This document shows, one piece after another, positions 34,182 to 41,881 of a stretch of DNA of 64,000 nucleotides. The notes beneath the pieces were generated by a model, which searched no databases, was not told where the DNA came from, and worked only from the letters and a program-made list of their open reading frames with translations. Numbering within the stretch: position 1 is the stretch's first letter; each line of letters starts with the position of its first letter. This DNA is from CAJQGY01 sp964523375. Lineage in GTDB: Bacteria > Pseudomonadota > Gammaproteobacteria > Magnimaribacterales > D2472. Position numbers and translations under genes: made by a program. The stretch spans positions 1 to 64,000 of the forward strand of contig CAZFYG010000003.1 in assembly GCA_964523375.1 (NCBI GenBank). The letters are read 5' to 3'.

Positions 34182-34948
34182 AAATTCCTTATATTAATTT
34201 TGTTCAACCTAAGATAATTTTTTAAATTAGCTAGGCTTATTATATTTTTGTGAAATATAGATGCTGCTAGACCACCGCTAGCATTTGTATTTTTGAATAA
34301 ATCAACAAAATCATTGGCTGACCCCGCGCCACCTGATGCTATGAAAGGAACATTTATATTTTTTTGTAGTAGTTTTATTTGATTGAGATCAAAACCAGAC
34401 CTTCTACCATCTTGATTCATACAATTTAATACAATTTCACCAGCTCCCATTTCTTGAACAATATTAATCCAATCTATAGTTTCAATGTTTGTCTCATGAC
34501 TTGTTTCTTCACTTCCTGTTTTAGCATGAACAGAGTAATAGTTATCATTTGCAAAGGTATCTATTCCTACTACTACACACTGACTTCCAAATTCATTTGC
34601 AAGTTTTTTTATTAGCAAAGGGTCTTCTATAGCTGGTGAATTAACAGATACTTTATCCGCACCAGAATTTAATATTTCTCTTGCACTATTAACACTTGAT
34701 ATTCCACCTGCTACACAAAAAGGTATAGATATATTTTTTGCAACCTCCCTGACCCAGTTTTTTGATACAAGTGTATTTGTTGTGCTGGCCTTGATGTCAT
34801 AAAATACAAGCTCATCAGCTCCCTCAGAATCATATTTTTCAGATAGCTCAATAATTGATCCAACTTTAGTGTGATTTTTAAACCCTACTCCTTTTACAAC
34901 AGAGCCATTAGCGACATCTAGACAAGGGATAATTCTTTTAGTTAACAT
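34178..34948 (-). CDS. hisF: Imidazole glycerol phosphate synthase, cyclase subunit
   Basis: A beta-barrel cyclase of 256 residues. MLTKRIIPCLDVANGSVVKGV (start), the catalytic Asp in RIIPCLD and second Asp in VVGIDTF, GGISS and GAGSANDFVDLF are family markers. With HisH it makes IGP and AICAR from PRFAR. It overlaps hisA by 11 bases and hisIE by four. All the partners it needs (HisH, HisA) are in the same operon. Confidence 0.96.
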   Translation of the reverse strand: MLTKRIIPCLDVANGSVVKGVGFKNHTKVGSIIELSEKYDSEGADELVFYDIKASTTNTLVSKNWVREVAKNISIPFCVAGGISSVNSAREILNSGADKVSVNSPAIEDPLLIKKLANEFGSQCVVVGIDTFANDNYYSVHAKTGSEETSHETNIETIDWINIVQEMGAGEIVLNCMNQDGRRSGFDLNQIKLLQKNINVPFIASGGAGSANDFVDLFKNTNASGGLAASIFHKNIISLANLKNYLRLNKINIRNL

Positions 34949-35657
34949 TTCTAAGATCCATCATCGATATTTGTTTCTCATATATAGCTTTGCCAACAAC
35001 ACATTCATTTGCTCCTATCGCTTTTAGATACTTAAGGTCGTCAATATCTCCTATGCCACCAGATGCTGTAAATTTAAAAGCATTCAAAGAAATAATTTTT
35101 TTATATATATCTTTGTTTGGTCCTTTCATTGTTCCATCAAGACTAATATCCGTAGCCAAAATATTCTTTATCCAGCTATTTTTAGACAAATAATCATATA
35201 AATTAATTTCTGATTCTACCGACCAGCCATGAGTAGCCAACATTGGGAGCTCGTTAATTACTTTGAAATCTAATGCAAATATTACTTTATTTAAATAGCT
35301 GCATTCTCTTAGTTGCTCTAAAAAATATTTATTTTCAATTGCTCCAGTTCCAACAATTACTTTATCAACACCACTTTCGAAAAGCATCTCAATACGATCC
35401 ATAGATCTTATCCCACCTCCAACTTGAATTTTTAAGCCTTTTGTTGATGCAATTTTCTTAATAATAGTGAGATTATCCATTGAATTTGTGCTGGCAGCAT
35501 TTAGATCAATTATATGAAGATAATTAAAACCTTCATTCTTAAAATAGTTTGATTGTCTCAGTGGGGAAGATTCATACTTAGTAACTTTACCAAAATCACC
35601 TTTTAGCAACCTTACACAGCTACCATCAAGAATATCTATTGCAGGTATTATTTTCAT
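34938..35657 (-). CDS. hisA: Phosphoribosylformimino-5-aminoimidazole carboxamide ribotide isomerase
   Basis: A TIM-barrel paralogue of HisF, 239 residues. IIPAIDILDGSCVRLLKGDFGKVTKY (~3-28) holds the first catalytic Asp; IDLNAA, QVGGGIRS, VIVGTGAIEN and ATDISLDGTMKGPN (second Asp) and ASGGIGDIDDL follow. It catalyses the Amadori rearrangement of ProFAR to PRFAR. Its ends overlap hisH by four bases and hisF by 11. Confidence 0.96.
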   Translation of the reverse strand: MKIIPAIDILDGSCVRLLKGDFGKVTKYESSPLRQSNYFKNEGFNYLHIIDLNAASTNSMDNLTIIKKIASTKGLKIQVGGGIRSMDRIEMLFESGVDKVIVGTGAIENKYFLEQLRECSYLNKVIFALDFKVINELPMLATHGWSVESEINLYDYLSKNSWIKNILATDISLDGTMKGPNKDIYKKIISLNAFKFTASGGIGDIDDLKYLKAIGANECVVGKAIYEKQISMMDLRNVN

Positions 35658-36226
35658 GAGTCATTAATAAAAAAATTTATAAAATTTATGCCAGCCTGTG
35701 ATGATTTCTCAGGATGAAATTGACAACCATATAAATTATTTTTTTTTACAACTGCTGCAATAGTATTTACATAATCTGTTGAAGCTATTTCATTCTCAGG
35801 GCTCATAACACCGTAGCTATTTGCATAATAATAGTAGCCACAAATCTCTTTATATTTTGAATTTACATAATTCCAACCCATATGTGGAATAGGGTGCTCA
35901 TAGGTACTTTTTAACTTTTCTACTTTGCCTTTCAGTAAACCCAAGCAGCATGTATCTCCCTCTTGAGAATGTTCAAATAAAACTTGCATACCAACACAAA
36001 TACCAAGAATGGGCTTATTAAAGCTCTTTAAGAGAACATCCAAGCTATTTTCATTTAGTTTTTTCATAACAATATCAGAAGCCCCAACACCTGGAATGAT
36101 AAGTTTATCTGCTCTTTCAAGCTCGCATGCATCATTAGATATTATAGAATCAATCCCAAGTCTATTAAGCGAAAATTTAATTGAATTCAAGTTTGCTCCA
36201 CCGCAGTCAAGTATGCCTATTTTCAT
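35654..36226 (-). CDS. hisH: Imidazole glycerol phosphate synthase, glutamine amidotransferase subunit
   Basis: A class I amidotransferase of 190 residues. The nucleophile Cys is in PILGICVGMQVLFEHS (~70-85), the oxyanion region is IPGVGAS, and His-Glu are in CQFHPEKSSQAG (~167-178). It supplies ammonia to HisF. The start overlaps the hisDB stop by four bases; the end overlaps hisA by four. Confidence 0.96.
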   Translation of the reverse strand: MKIGILDCGGANLNSIKFSLNRLGIDSIISNDACELERADKLIIPGVGASDIVMKKLNENSLDVLLKSFNKPILGICVGMQVLFEHSQEGDTCCLGLLKGKVEKLKSTYEHPIPHMGWNYVNSKYKEICGYYYYANSYGVMSPENEIASTDYVNTIAAVVKKNNLYGCQFHPEKSSQAGINFINFFINDS

Positions 36227-38088
36227 ATATGACCTTTTGTAGAATTGATTGCTGAATCATCAATTAATAGAGATGACGCGAGACACCTAGCAAAGCTTTT
36301 AAAGGTTGATTCAATAACATGATGGCTATTCTTGCCACTTGTGGTTATATGGCAATTAAAACCCAAGGTATGGACGAATGAAATAAAAAAATGCTCAAAC
36401 ATTTCAGTTGGAAAATCCCCAACATAAGGTTTCATTTTTGGAGCCGAGAAAGTTAAATTAGGTCTTGATGCCATATCTATTGAAACAACAGATTTTGCTT
36501 CATCCATAACCAGCGTTTCAATAGAAGAATATCTTTTGATATTATTTCTATTAGGCAATGCTTTTTTGAATGCTTCTCCAAGTGTAATCGCTACATCTTC
36601 GATTGTATGATGCTCGTCAATCTCTAAATCACCAACTGCCTCTATCATAAAATCAAACTTACCATGCTTTGAAAATTGCTCTAGCATGTGATCAAAAAAA
36701 CTTAACCCAGTATTAATTGAAAATGAACCTGAGCCATCAATATTAATATTCGTATAAATTTTTGTTTCATTTGTAAATCTTGAGACAAAAGAGCTCCTAT
36801 GCTCATCTTTACAATCAATAATCTCTTTTCTAACCTTTACAGCATTGCTGTGTGCATCTAGACCTTCTGCTTCTGCAAGAGTAATCACGTGATTTGAGAG
36901 CTCATTAAAACCCTCTATTGACGAGGTTTGGACTGTTATAGATTTTGTAAAATCTTTTACTGACAAACCTGAATAAGATTTAGCAAAACCATTTGTAGGA
37001 AGTGTGTGATTTGAACCAGACGCATAATCTCCAAAGGATTCAGGGCTAAGCTCGCCCAAGAATATTGACCCAGCATTGAGTATTTTCGGTAGAAGAGATG
37101 TTAAATTTGTATCAGGTATTATTAAATGCTCGGGTGCATTCTCATTTGAAAAATTAATAAGATCATCTATATTTTCAAAATTAATTAATACCAAATTATT
37201 TATACTTTCTTTTAGTATGTTCTGTCTAGCTAGGCCCTTGAGTTGTTTTTTAACTTCAACTTTCACATTCTCTAAAAGATGTTTATTTAGACTCAAAAGT
37301 ACAGCTCTTGAATCAGAGCCATGCTCTAGTTGAGAGAGAAGATCTGCAGCTATAATTCTAGTATTTTTAATTTCATTCGATATTATAAAAACTTCACTTG
37401 GTCCTGCGGGCATATCTATACATACATCTGCAGAAACTATTTTTTTTGCTGCTGTAACGTATAAATTTCCTGGACCAAAAATCTTATCAACTTTTGCTAT
37501 GGACTCTGTTCCATTTGCTAAAGCAAAAATTGCTTGTGAACCTCCAATCTTATAAATATTTGTAATATTTAATATATAACATATCCATAATATAGCCTGA
37601 TTTATTGACTCATCTTCATTTGGTGGAGTGCATACATATATATTTTTACAACCTGCAACTTTTGCAGGAATAGCCTGCATTAACAATGAGCTAAAAAGAG
37701 GGGCAGAGCCTCCAGGGATGTACAGACCAACTCTATCTATAGGTCTAATTTCAGACCATAATGAAATTCCTCTAGTTGTATCTTCTGAAGAAAGTTTAAG
37801 TGATTGATATTGTCTTTTTGCATAACTTTCAATATTAGCTTTTGCAATTAAAATAGAAGATTTAAGACCCTCATCAAGATTACGATCTGCTTTTAAAATT
37901 TCTTCTTTAGACACTTTAAATTCAAGAGGTGAACTTAGTCCTATAAGCTCATTTACTTTTCTTAGCCCTTTATCTCCTTCTTGTTTTACAAGTGACTCAT
38001 AATTTAAAACTTTCGAAAACTCATCTTTAGGTAATTCCTGAAGAGTCTTTTTTAAGACAAATTTTTTGTCATAATTAACAATATTCAT
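36223..38088 (-). CDS. hisDB: Fused histidinol dehydrogenase - imidazoleglycerol-phosphate dehydratase (HisD-HisB)
   Basis: One uninterrupted frame of 621 residues. Residues 1 to ~425 are histidinol dehydrogenase: DRVGLYIPGGSAPLFSSLLM, GPGNLYVTAAKK, PAGPSEVFI, LLSQLEHGSDSRAVLLS with zinc/catalytic residues, NAPEHLI and SNHTLPT. Residues ~430-621 are the IGP dehydratase domain of HisB: SINTGLSFFDHMLEQF, DEHHTIEDVAI and SGKNSHHVIESTFKSFAR, with both metal-binding HHxxE motifs. No stop, start codon or frameshift marks the junction (bases ~36790-36810). The phosphatase half of E. coli HisB is absent. hisC is missing where it usually stands between hisD and hisB. Confidence 0.93.
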   Translation of the reverse strand: MNIVNYDKKFVLKKTLQELPKDEFSKVLNYESLVKQEGDKGLRKVNELIGLSSPLEFKVSKEEILKADRNLDEGLKSSILIAKANIESYAKRQYQSLKLSSEDTTRGISLWSEIRPIDRVGLYIPGGSAPLFSSLLMQAIPAKVAGCKNIYVCTPPNEDESINQAILWICYILNITNIYKIGGSQAIFALANGTESIAKVDKIFGPGNLYVTAAKKIVSADVCIDMPAGPSEVFIISNEIKNTRIIAADLLSQLEHGSDSRAVLLSLNKHLLENVKVEVKKQLKGLARQNILKESINNLVLINFENIDDLINFSNENAPEHLIIPDTNLTSLLPKILNAGSIFLGELSPESFGDYASGSNHTLPTNGFAKSYSGLSVKDFTKSITVQTSSIEGFNELSNHVITLAEAEGLDAHSNAVKVRKEIIDCKDEHRSSFVSRFTNETKIYTNINIDGSGSFSINTGLSFFDHMLEQFSKHGKFDFMIEAVGDLEIDEHHTIEDVAITLGEAFKKALPNRNNIKRYSSIETLVMDEAKSVVSIDMASRPNLTFSAPKMKPYVGDFPTEMFEHFFISFVHTLGFNCHITTSGKNSHHVIESTFKSFARCLASSLLIDDSAINSTKGHI

Positions 38089-38954
38089 TAGCTTAGTACC
38101 TTTTCCACTGGTAGCACCAATATAGATGAAGCCCCATTTGCTTTAAGTTCTTCCATAGTCCCCCAAAAAACTGGTTCTTGGCATAAAGAATGAATGGCAA
38201 CCTTGTCTTTATTTTCAAGAGGAATTATCGTTGGAGACTCAGAGCCAGGCAATAATTTGCATATCTTATCAACATTGCCGAGTGGGGCATTCAACATTAC
38301 ATACTTACTTTCTCTTGCATTAATAACACCCTTTATTCTATTTGTTAATGTATCAGCTAATTTAAGTTTACTTTTCTTAATGTTGTTATTTGATATTAAA
38401 ACAGCCTCTGAATGCATTATGGTGTCTAGTTCTTTTAAATTATTTGCTTCAAGAGTTGCGCCTGAAGATACTAAATCACATATACAGTCACATATTCCTA
38501 TGTGCGGCATCAATTCAACAGACCCATGGATGTCTGAAACATTTGCATTTATAAAATTTTTATTTAGGTAATTTTGAACAATGTTTGGATATGATGTTGC
38601 AATTTTCATATCTTTTAAGGATTCAAAATTTACTCCCTCAGGAATGGCAAAAGAAAGCCTGCATTTTGAAAAACCAAGTTTTAACAAAGTACTTATTTGG
38701 TTTAAATTTTTTGAAAGTGTTTTTTCAAGTAATTCATTTTGACCAATTATTGCTAGATCGGCGTCACCGTTATTAACTAAATTAGGGATGTCATCATCAC
38801 GAACAAATAATATATCTACAGGAAAAGAATTAGATTTTATTAAAAGCTTACTGTCTCTTGTTTGAAATTTAACGCCAGATTTTTTTAGTACTTCCTGGCT
38901 TTCATTAGAAAGTCTTCCACTTTTTTGCAAAGCAATTGTTAATCTATCTTTCAT
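38088..38954 (-). CDS. hisG: ATP phosphoribosyltransferase, long form
   Basis: First enzyme of histidine synthesis, 288 residues. The N-terminal catalytic part begins RLTIALQKSGRLSNESQEVLKKSG; DLVSSGATLEANNL is the PRPP-loop region. Residues ~215-288 form the C-terminal ACT-like domain of long HisG (SPTIIPL, GASSILVLPVEKVL), which binds histidine for feedback control, so no HisZ is needed. It shares a single base with both the upstream regulator gene and the downstream hisDB gene. Confidence 0.96.
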   Translation of the reverse strand: MKDRLTIALQKSGRLSNESQEVLKKSGVKFQTRDSKLLIKSNSFPVDILFVRDDDIPNLVNNGDADLAIIGQNELLEKTLSKNLNQISTLLKLGFSKCRLSFAIPEGVNFESLKDMKIATSYPNIVQNYLNKNFINANVSDIHGSVELMPHIGICDCICDLVSSGATLEANNLKELDTIMHSEAVLISNNNIKKSKLKLADTLTNRIKGVINARESKYVMLNAPLGNVDKICKLLPGSESPTIIPLENKDKVAIHSLCQEPVFWGTMEELKANGASSILVLPVEKVLS

Positions 38955-39223
38955 TATTTTATTCTCTTTATAATTGTTTTGTAGCCATCGTTTTGCTCAT
39001 TCGAAAGGAATCTTGCAACACGAGTAACTGTTGTGGTGCTTGTCTTTAGCTTGTCTGCAATTTCTCTATAAGAGAACTCATTTTTGCTAAGTGTTTGAGC
39101 AACAGACCATCTTTCATTTAAAGCTTTTAGTTCTGCTGGAGTACATAGGTCTGTTAAAAATTTGCTAACTTCTTTTTCGTTTTTTAAAAGAAGTAATGCA
39201 TTCGATAAGGGTAGTGTTTTCAT
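38954..39223 (-). CDS. TrpR/YerC-family transcriptional regulator, likely his-operon repressor
   Basis: 89 residues, the size of TrpR-superfamily YerC/YecD proteins. LCTPAELKALNERWSVAQTL (~26-45) resembles the family core, and FSYREIADKLKTSTTTVTRVARFL (~50-73) is its helix-turn-helix. It is the first gene of the his operon, sharing one base with hisG. TrpR-family histidine regulators are known in other bacteria; regulation of this operon, and of itself, by this protein is inferred from position and from the inverted repeat over the promoter. Binding of histidine as co-repressor is a further guess. Confidence 0.85.
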   Translation of the reverse strand: MKTLPLSNALLLLKNEKEVSKFLTDLCTPAELKALNERWSVAQTLSKNEFSYREIADKLKTSTTTVTRVARFLSNEQNDGYKTIIKRIK

Positions 39224-39224
39224 G

Positions 39225-39259
39225 CGTGATAGTGTATTACCATGCTAACACGATGTAAA
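39225..39259 (-). promoter_or_regulatory. his operon promoter with overlapping inverted-repeat operator
   Basis: On the minus strand TTTACA (39254-39259) and TACACT (39231-39236) are separated by exactly 17 bases. An inverted repeat, CGTGATAG (39225-39232) and CTAACACG (39245-39252), arms matching 7 of 8, covers the spacer and the -10. The start codon of the regulator is at 39223, so the transcript would start at or just before the ATG. The position suits repression by the adjacent TrpR-like protein. Confidence 0.55.
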
Positions 39260-39263
39260 GATA

Positions 39264-40277
39264 TTATTTTCTATTGATAATTGATACTAATTCTAAATGC
39301 TGTGTATTCACAAATTGATCAAAAAAATGCAATTTAGAAATCTCAAAGCCTTTTAATAATTTCATATCCCTGACAAATGTATCAACATTGCATGAAATAT
39401 AAAGAATATTATCAAATGTCTTTGCTAGCTCAATGACATCATTAGTTAAGCCAGATCTTGGTGGGTCTAGAAGAATATGTGAAAAATTATATTCTTGAAG
39501 ATCTATGTCTTTTAGTCTTCTAAAAGTTTGCCCACTAATAGCTTTCATCACTTCATCACAAGATAACCTAGCATAATTAATATTAGATACATTATTTTTT
39601 TCAATAGCGCTATCAAGGCACATTATAGATTTTCTATTATTTTCAGTTGCAAATATTTTAGTAAAAATACCTGAAAGTGGAATAGTAAAGGTTCCACACC
39701 CACAATATAACTCTAATAAATCATGGGGATTCTCAACCATATCACAGACTAAATTAACCATACGAGGAACCATGAATCTATTTGGCTGAAAAAACGTTTG
39801 ATCTGTTTGAAATAAAGAATAAGGTTTTTTTGAGCAAATTATCTCCTCAAGCAAATCATCTGTAGACGAAAAATATTTTTTTTTGCTGCGTAAAATTAAG
39901 TGTATATCAAGCATAGAACTTATCTTTTTTAGCGATTCGAAAAGATCATTTGTAGCTTCCTTGTGATAGATAAAAGTTACCATCACTTTGTTTTTGTTGT
40001 TGCATCTAAAGTTAATTTGAAATAATTTATGCTTAATAAGCTCAACTTTGTTAATTTCAGCTAACAATTTTGGCATTAATTTATTTATTGCCGGGTGGGC
40101 TATATTAAAATATTTAAGAAAAACTTTATTGCCATTTTCAACCATGGTGTAATGATCATTTCTATATCCAAATTCACACCTTGATCTAAATCCAGTAGAT
40201 GGGCTTAAATTATATTTAGGAATAACATCACTTATGGTAGAAATTAGCGCAGCAGCTTCTGTATATTTATCTGTCAC
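39264..40277 (-). CDS. trmA: tRNA (uracil-5-)-methyltransferase TrmA (GTG start)
   Basis: SAM-dependent methyltransferase that makes ribothymidine-54 in tRNA. Alignment by eye to E. coli TrmA runs the whole length: RSRCEFGYR, KHKLFQINF, FFQPN, LLELYCGCGTFTIPL (SAM motif), ILLDPPRSGL, LYISCN with the catalytic Cys and FDQFVNTQHLE with the general-base Glu. No N-terminal TRAM domain or Fe-S cysteines, which separates it from RlmD/RlmC. 337 residues. The GTG start overlaps the stop of the DUF2970-like gene. It lies 40 bases upstream of the his operon. Confidence 0.92.
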   Translation of the reverse strand: MTDKYTEAAALISTISDVIPKYNLSPSTGFRSRCEFGYRNDHYTMVENGNKVFLKYFNIAHPAINKLMPKLLAEINKVELIKHKLFQINFRCNNKNKVMVTFIYHKEATNDLFESLKKISSMLDIHLILRSKKKYFSSTDDLLEEIICSKKPYSLFQTDQTFFQPNRFMVPRMVNLVCDMVENPHDLLELYCGCGTFTIPLSGIFTKIFATENNRKSIMCLDSAIEKNNVSNINYARLSCDEVMKAISGQTFRRLKDIDLQEYNFSHILLDPPRSGLTNDVIELAKTFDNILYISCNVDTFVRDMKLLKGFEISKLHFFDQFVNTQHLELVSIINRK

Positions 40278-40438
40278 AAAAAATACCTTGTAATCATTAC
40301 AATTGAGCCAATAAAGGCAATGTTTAGTATTAAAAAAAGTAATATTAATTTTGATAAAGTAAAATTAGCTAAATCATCTTTCAGATCATTCCTATTTCTT
40401 ACTCCTAGTAAGCCATATATAATTCTTTTAAACCACAT
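40274..40438 (-). CDS. DUF2970-like small membrane protein
   Basis: A 54-residue frame: MWFKRIIYGLLGVRNRNDLKDD, then a single hydrophobic helix (LILLFLILNIAFIGSIVMI, ~31-49), ending RYFL. The G-V-R-x(4)-D-hydrophobic-helix plan matches DUF2970 proteins, which are found in many gammaproteobacteria and have no known function. Its stop overlaps the trmA GTG (TTGTGA), so they are translationally linked. Its ATG stands 9 bases from the divergent nfuA start. Confidence 0.7.
   Translation of the reverse strand: MWFKRIIYGLLGVRNRNDLKDDLANFTLSKLILLFLILNIAFIGSIVMITRYFL
40418..40423 (+). promoter_or_regulatory. Probable -10 of nfuA inside the divergent gene
   Basis: A perfect TATAAT lies 24 bases before the nfuA ATG, within codons of the DUF2970-like gene on the other strand. 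The -35 at 17-base spacing (TTTCTT) is poor. The 9-base gap between the two start codons cannot hold a promoter, so it must lie in coding sequence. Confidence 0.4.
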
Positions 40439-40447
40439 AAACCTATT

Positions 40448-41041
40448 ATGACAAAAATAATAAACATTACTAAGAGCGGTGAAGAATATTTATCAAAACT
40501 TTTGATTGATAAGGGTGAGCCTAATCTGTCAATTAGAATTTTCATCTCAGATCCTGGAACCCCAAAAGCAGAAACTTGCCTCGCTTATTGCAAAGAAGAT
40601 GAGGTTATAGCTGATGACTTTATAATGAATCTAGATTTAATTACAGTGTACGTTGATAAAAGAAGTATTCCATTTCTAGAGGACTCCGAAGTTAATTTTG
40701 ACACTGATAATTTTGGTGGTCAACTAACAATAAAGGCTCCTAATGCAAGACTTCCAAATATTTCTCCTGATAGCCCTGTTGAAGATAGAATAAATTATGT
40801 AATTTATAATGAAATTAACCCAATGCTTGAATCCCATGGGGGCGATGTATCACTTTCAAAATTTACAGAGGAGGGTGTGGCTGTCCTGCAATTTGGTGGC
40901 GGATGTCAGGGTTGCGGTATGGTTGATGTTACGCTCAAAGATGGTATTGAAAAAACCTTGCTTGAACAAGTGCCTGAAGTGAAATCAGTCCAAGATATAA
41001 CTGATCACTCAATAGATGATAATGCCTTTATGAAAGCCTAA
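40448..41041 (+). CDS. nfuA: Fe/S biogenesis protein NfuA
   Basis: 197 residues. An N-terminal degenerate A-type (HesB-like) domain (residues ~1-95) is joined to a C-terminal Nfu domain with the cluster-binding CxxC in FGGGCQGCGMVDVTLKDGIE (~153-172). NfuA carries [4Fe-4S] clusters to target enzymes and is protective under oxidative stress or iron limitation. The gene converges with the csiV-like gene with three bases between stops. Confidence 0.95.
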   Translation: MTKIINITKSGEEYLSKLLIDKGEPNLSIRIFISDPGTPKAETCLAYCKEDEVIADDFIMNLDLITVYVDKRSIPFLEDSEVNFDTDNFGGQLTIKAPNARLPNISPDSPVEDRINYVIYNEINPMLESHGGDVSLSKFTEEGVAVLQFGGGCQGCGMVDVTLKDGIEKTLLEQVPEVKSVQDITDHSIDDNAFMKA

Positions 41042-41044
41042 CTG

Positions 41045-41881
41045 CTATGTGTCTTCGCTTATGTGAAGAATAACTCCAAATCGAGGGTGATCAAAATAGT
41101 GAACGTCATTATGAAAAACTCTTCTTTTCTCATCTATATATATTTTTACCTCAACATCACTTTTTTTATCATAAATGGTTTGAGAATCATCAATGTTTAA
41201 TTTTGCGTAATCATTTTTTTCATTTAATGTTATTTTTATATCTTGATTCTTATTTTCAACATTTAATTGTCTATAGCTAAAAGAGTCTATGTAGGTTTCT
41301 GTGAAGTCTGATTTGAATAGTTTTTTGTTAGGTAGTGTTCCAAGATAGGCTTTCAAGTCCACATGAAGAAACCTCCCTTTATATAATTTTATTAAAAAAC
41401 CATATTTTTTATTTTGATTTTCATATTCTAAAAATTTTGAAAAATTTTCTGATGGAATATTTTGTTTCCATGATAAAGATTCTAAGTGCTTGTAATTATT
41501 TGAGTTAATCAGGCTAGTTTCATACTTCTTTAATATAGTCAGATTTGATTTTTTTCGAAACCATTCCTTTGGATTTGATGTTTTTTTATCTACTGATTCT
41601 TTATTTAAAACATCTCTATTAATATTTAAATCAGCAAATAACTTAGTGAAAAACGATTCCTTATTTTTTATATTGAATGAGTTCTTATTATAAAAAAGAT
41701 CGACTTCTCTGAATTTTAATACTTCATCTACTTCAATCTTAAATTCTTTCTCAAAAATTTCTTTAGTTTCAACATTTTTATTCTCAAAAATAATTAACTC
41801 TATGTTGTATGACATAGATAGATTTGAGCCTACTGACTGAAGCGATAGAAATAAAATAAGAATTTTTTTAAAATAATTCAT
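41045..41881 (-). CDS. CsiV-like (peptidoglycan-binding protein CsiV) family protein
   Basis: 278 residues with an N-terminal signal peptide (MNYFKKILILFLSLQSVGS). YNIELIIFENK near the mature start and a C-terminal DVHYFDHPRFGVILHIS match the CsiV family, known from Vibrio as a periplasmic cell-wall stress protein encoded beside mfd. The middle is Lys/Asn-rich and poorly conserved. It overlaps the mfd end by 14 bases, the expected partner gene. Family call rests on the two terminal motifs and the neighbour, so it is moderate. Confidence 0.7.
   Translation of the reverse strand: MNYFKKILILFLSLQSVGSNLSMSYNIELIIFENKNVETKEIFEKEFKIEVDEVLKFREVDLFYNKNSFNIKNKESFFTKLFADLNINRDVLNKESVDKKTSNPKEWFRKKSNLTILKKYETSLINSNNYKHLESLSWKQNIPSENFSKFLEYENQNKKYGFLIKLYKGRFLHVDLKAYLGTLPNKKLFKSDFTETYIDSFSYRQLNVENKNQDIKITLNEKNDYAKLNIDDSQTIYDKKSDVEVKIYIDEKRRVFHNDVHYFDHPRFGVILHISEDT

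Noticed and set aside
36223..38088. Reading the hisDB fusion as an assembly frameshift
   Set aside because: Both halves are in one frame with no stop. The sequence across 36780-36840 translates smoothly from HisD tail to HisB domain start, and no leftover hisC fragment is visible.
38194..38571. A 125-codon open frame on the plus strand over hisG
   Set aside because: It is antisense to a clear hisG, has no recognisable domain, and its composition follows from the codon pattern of the gene below.
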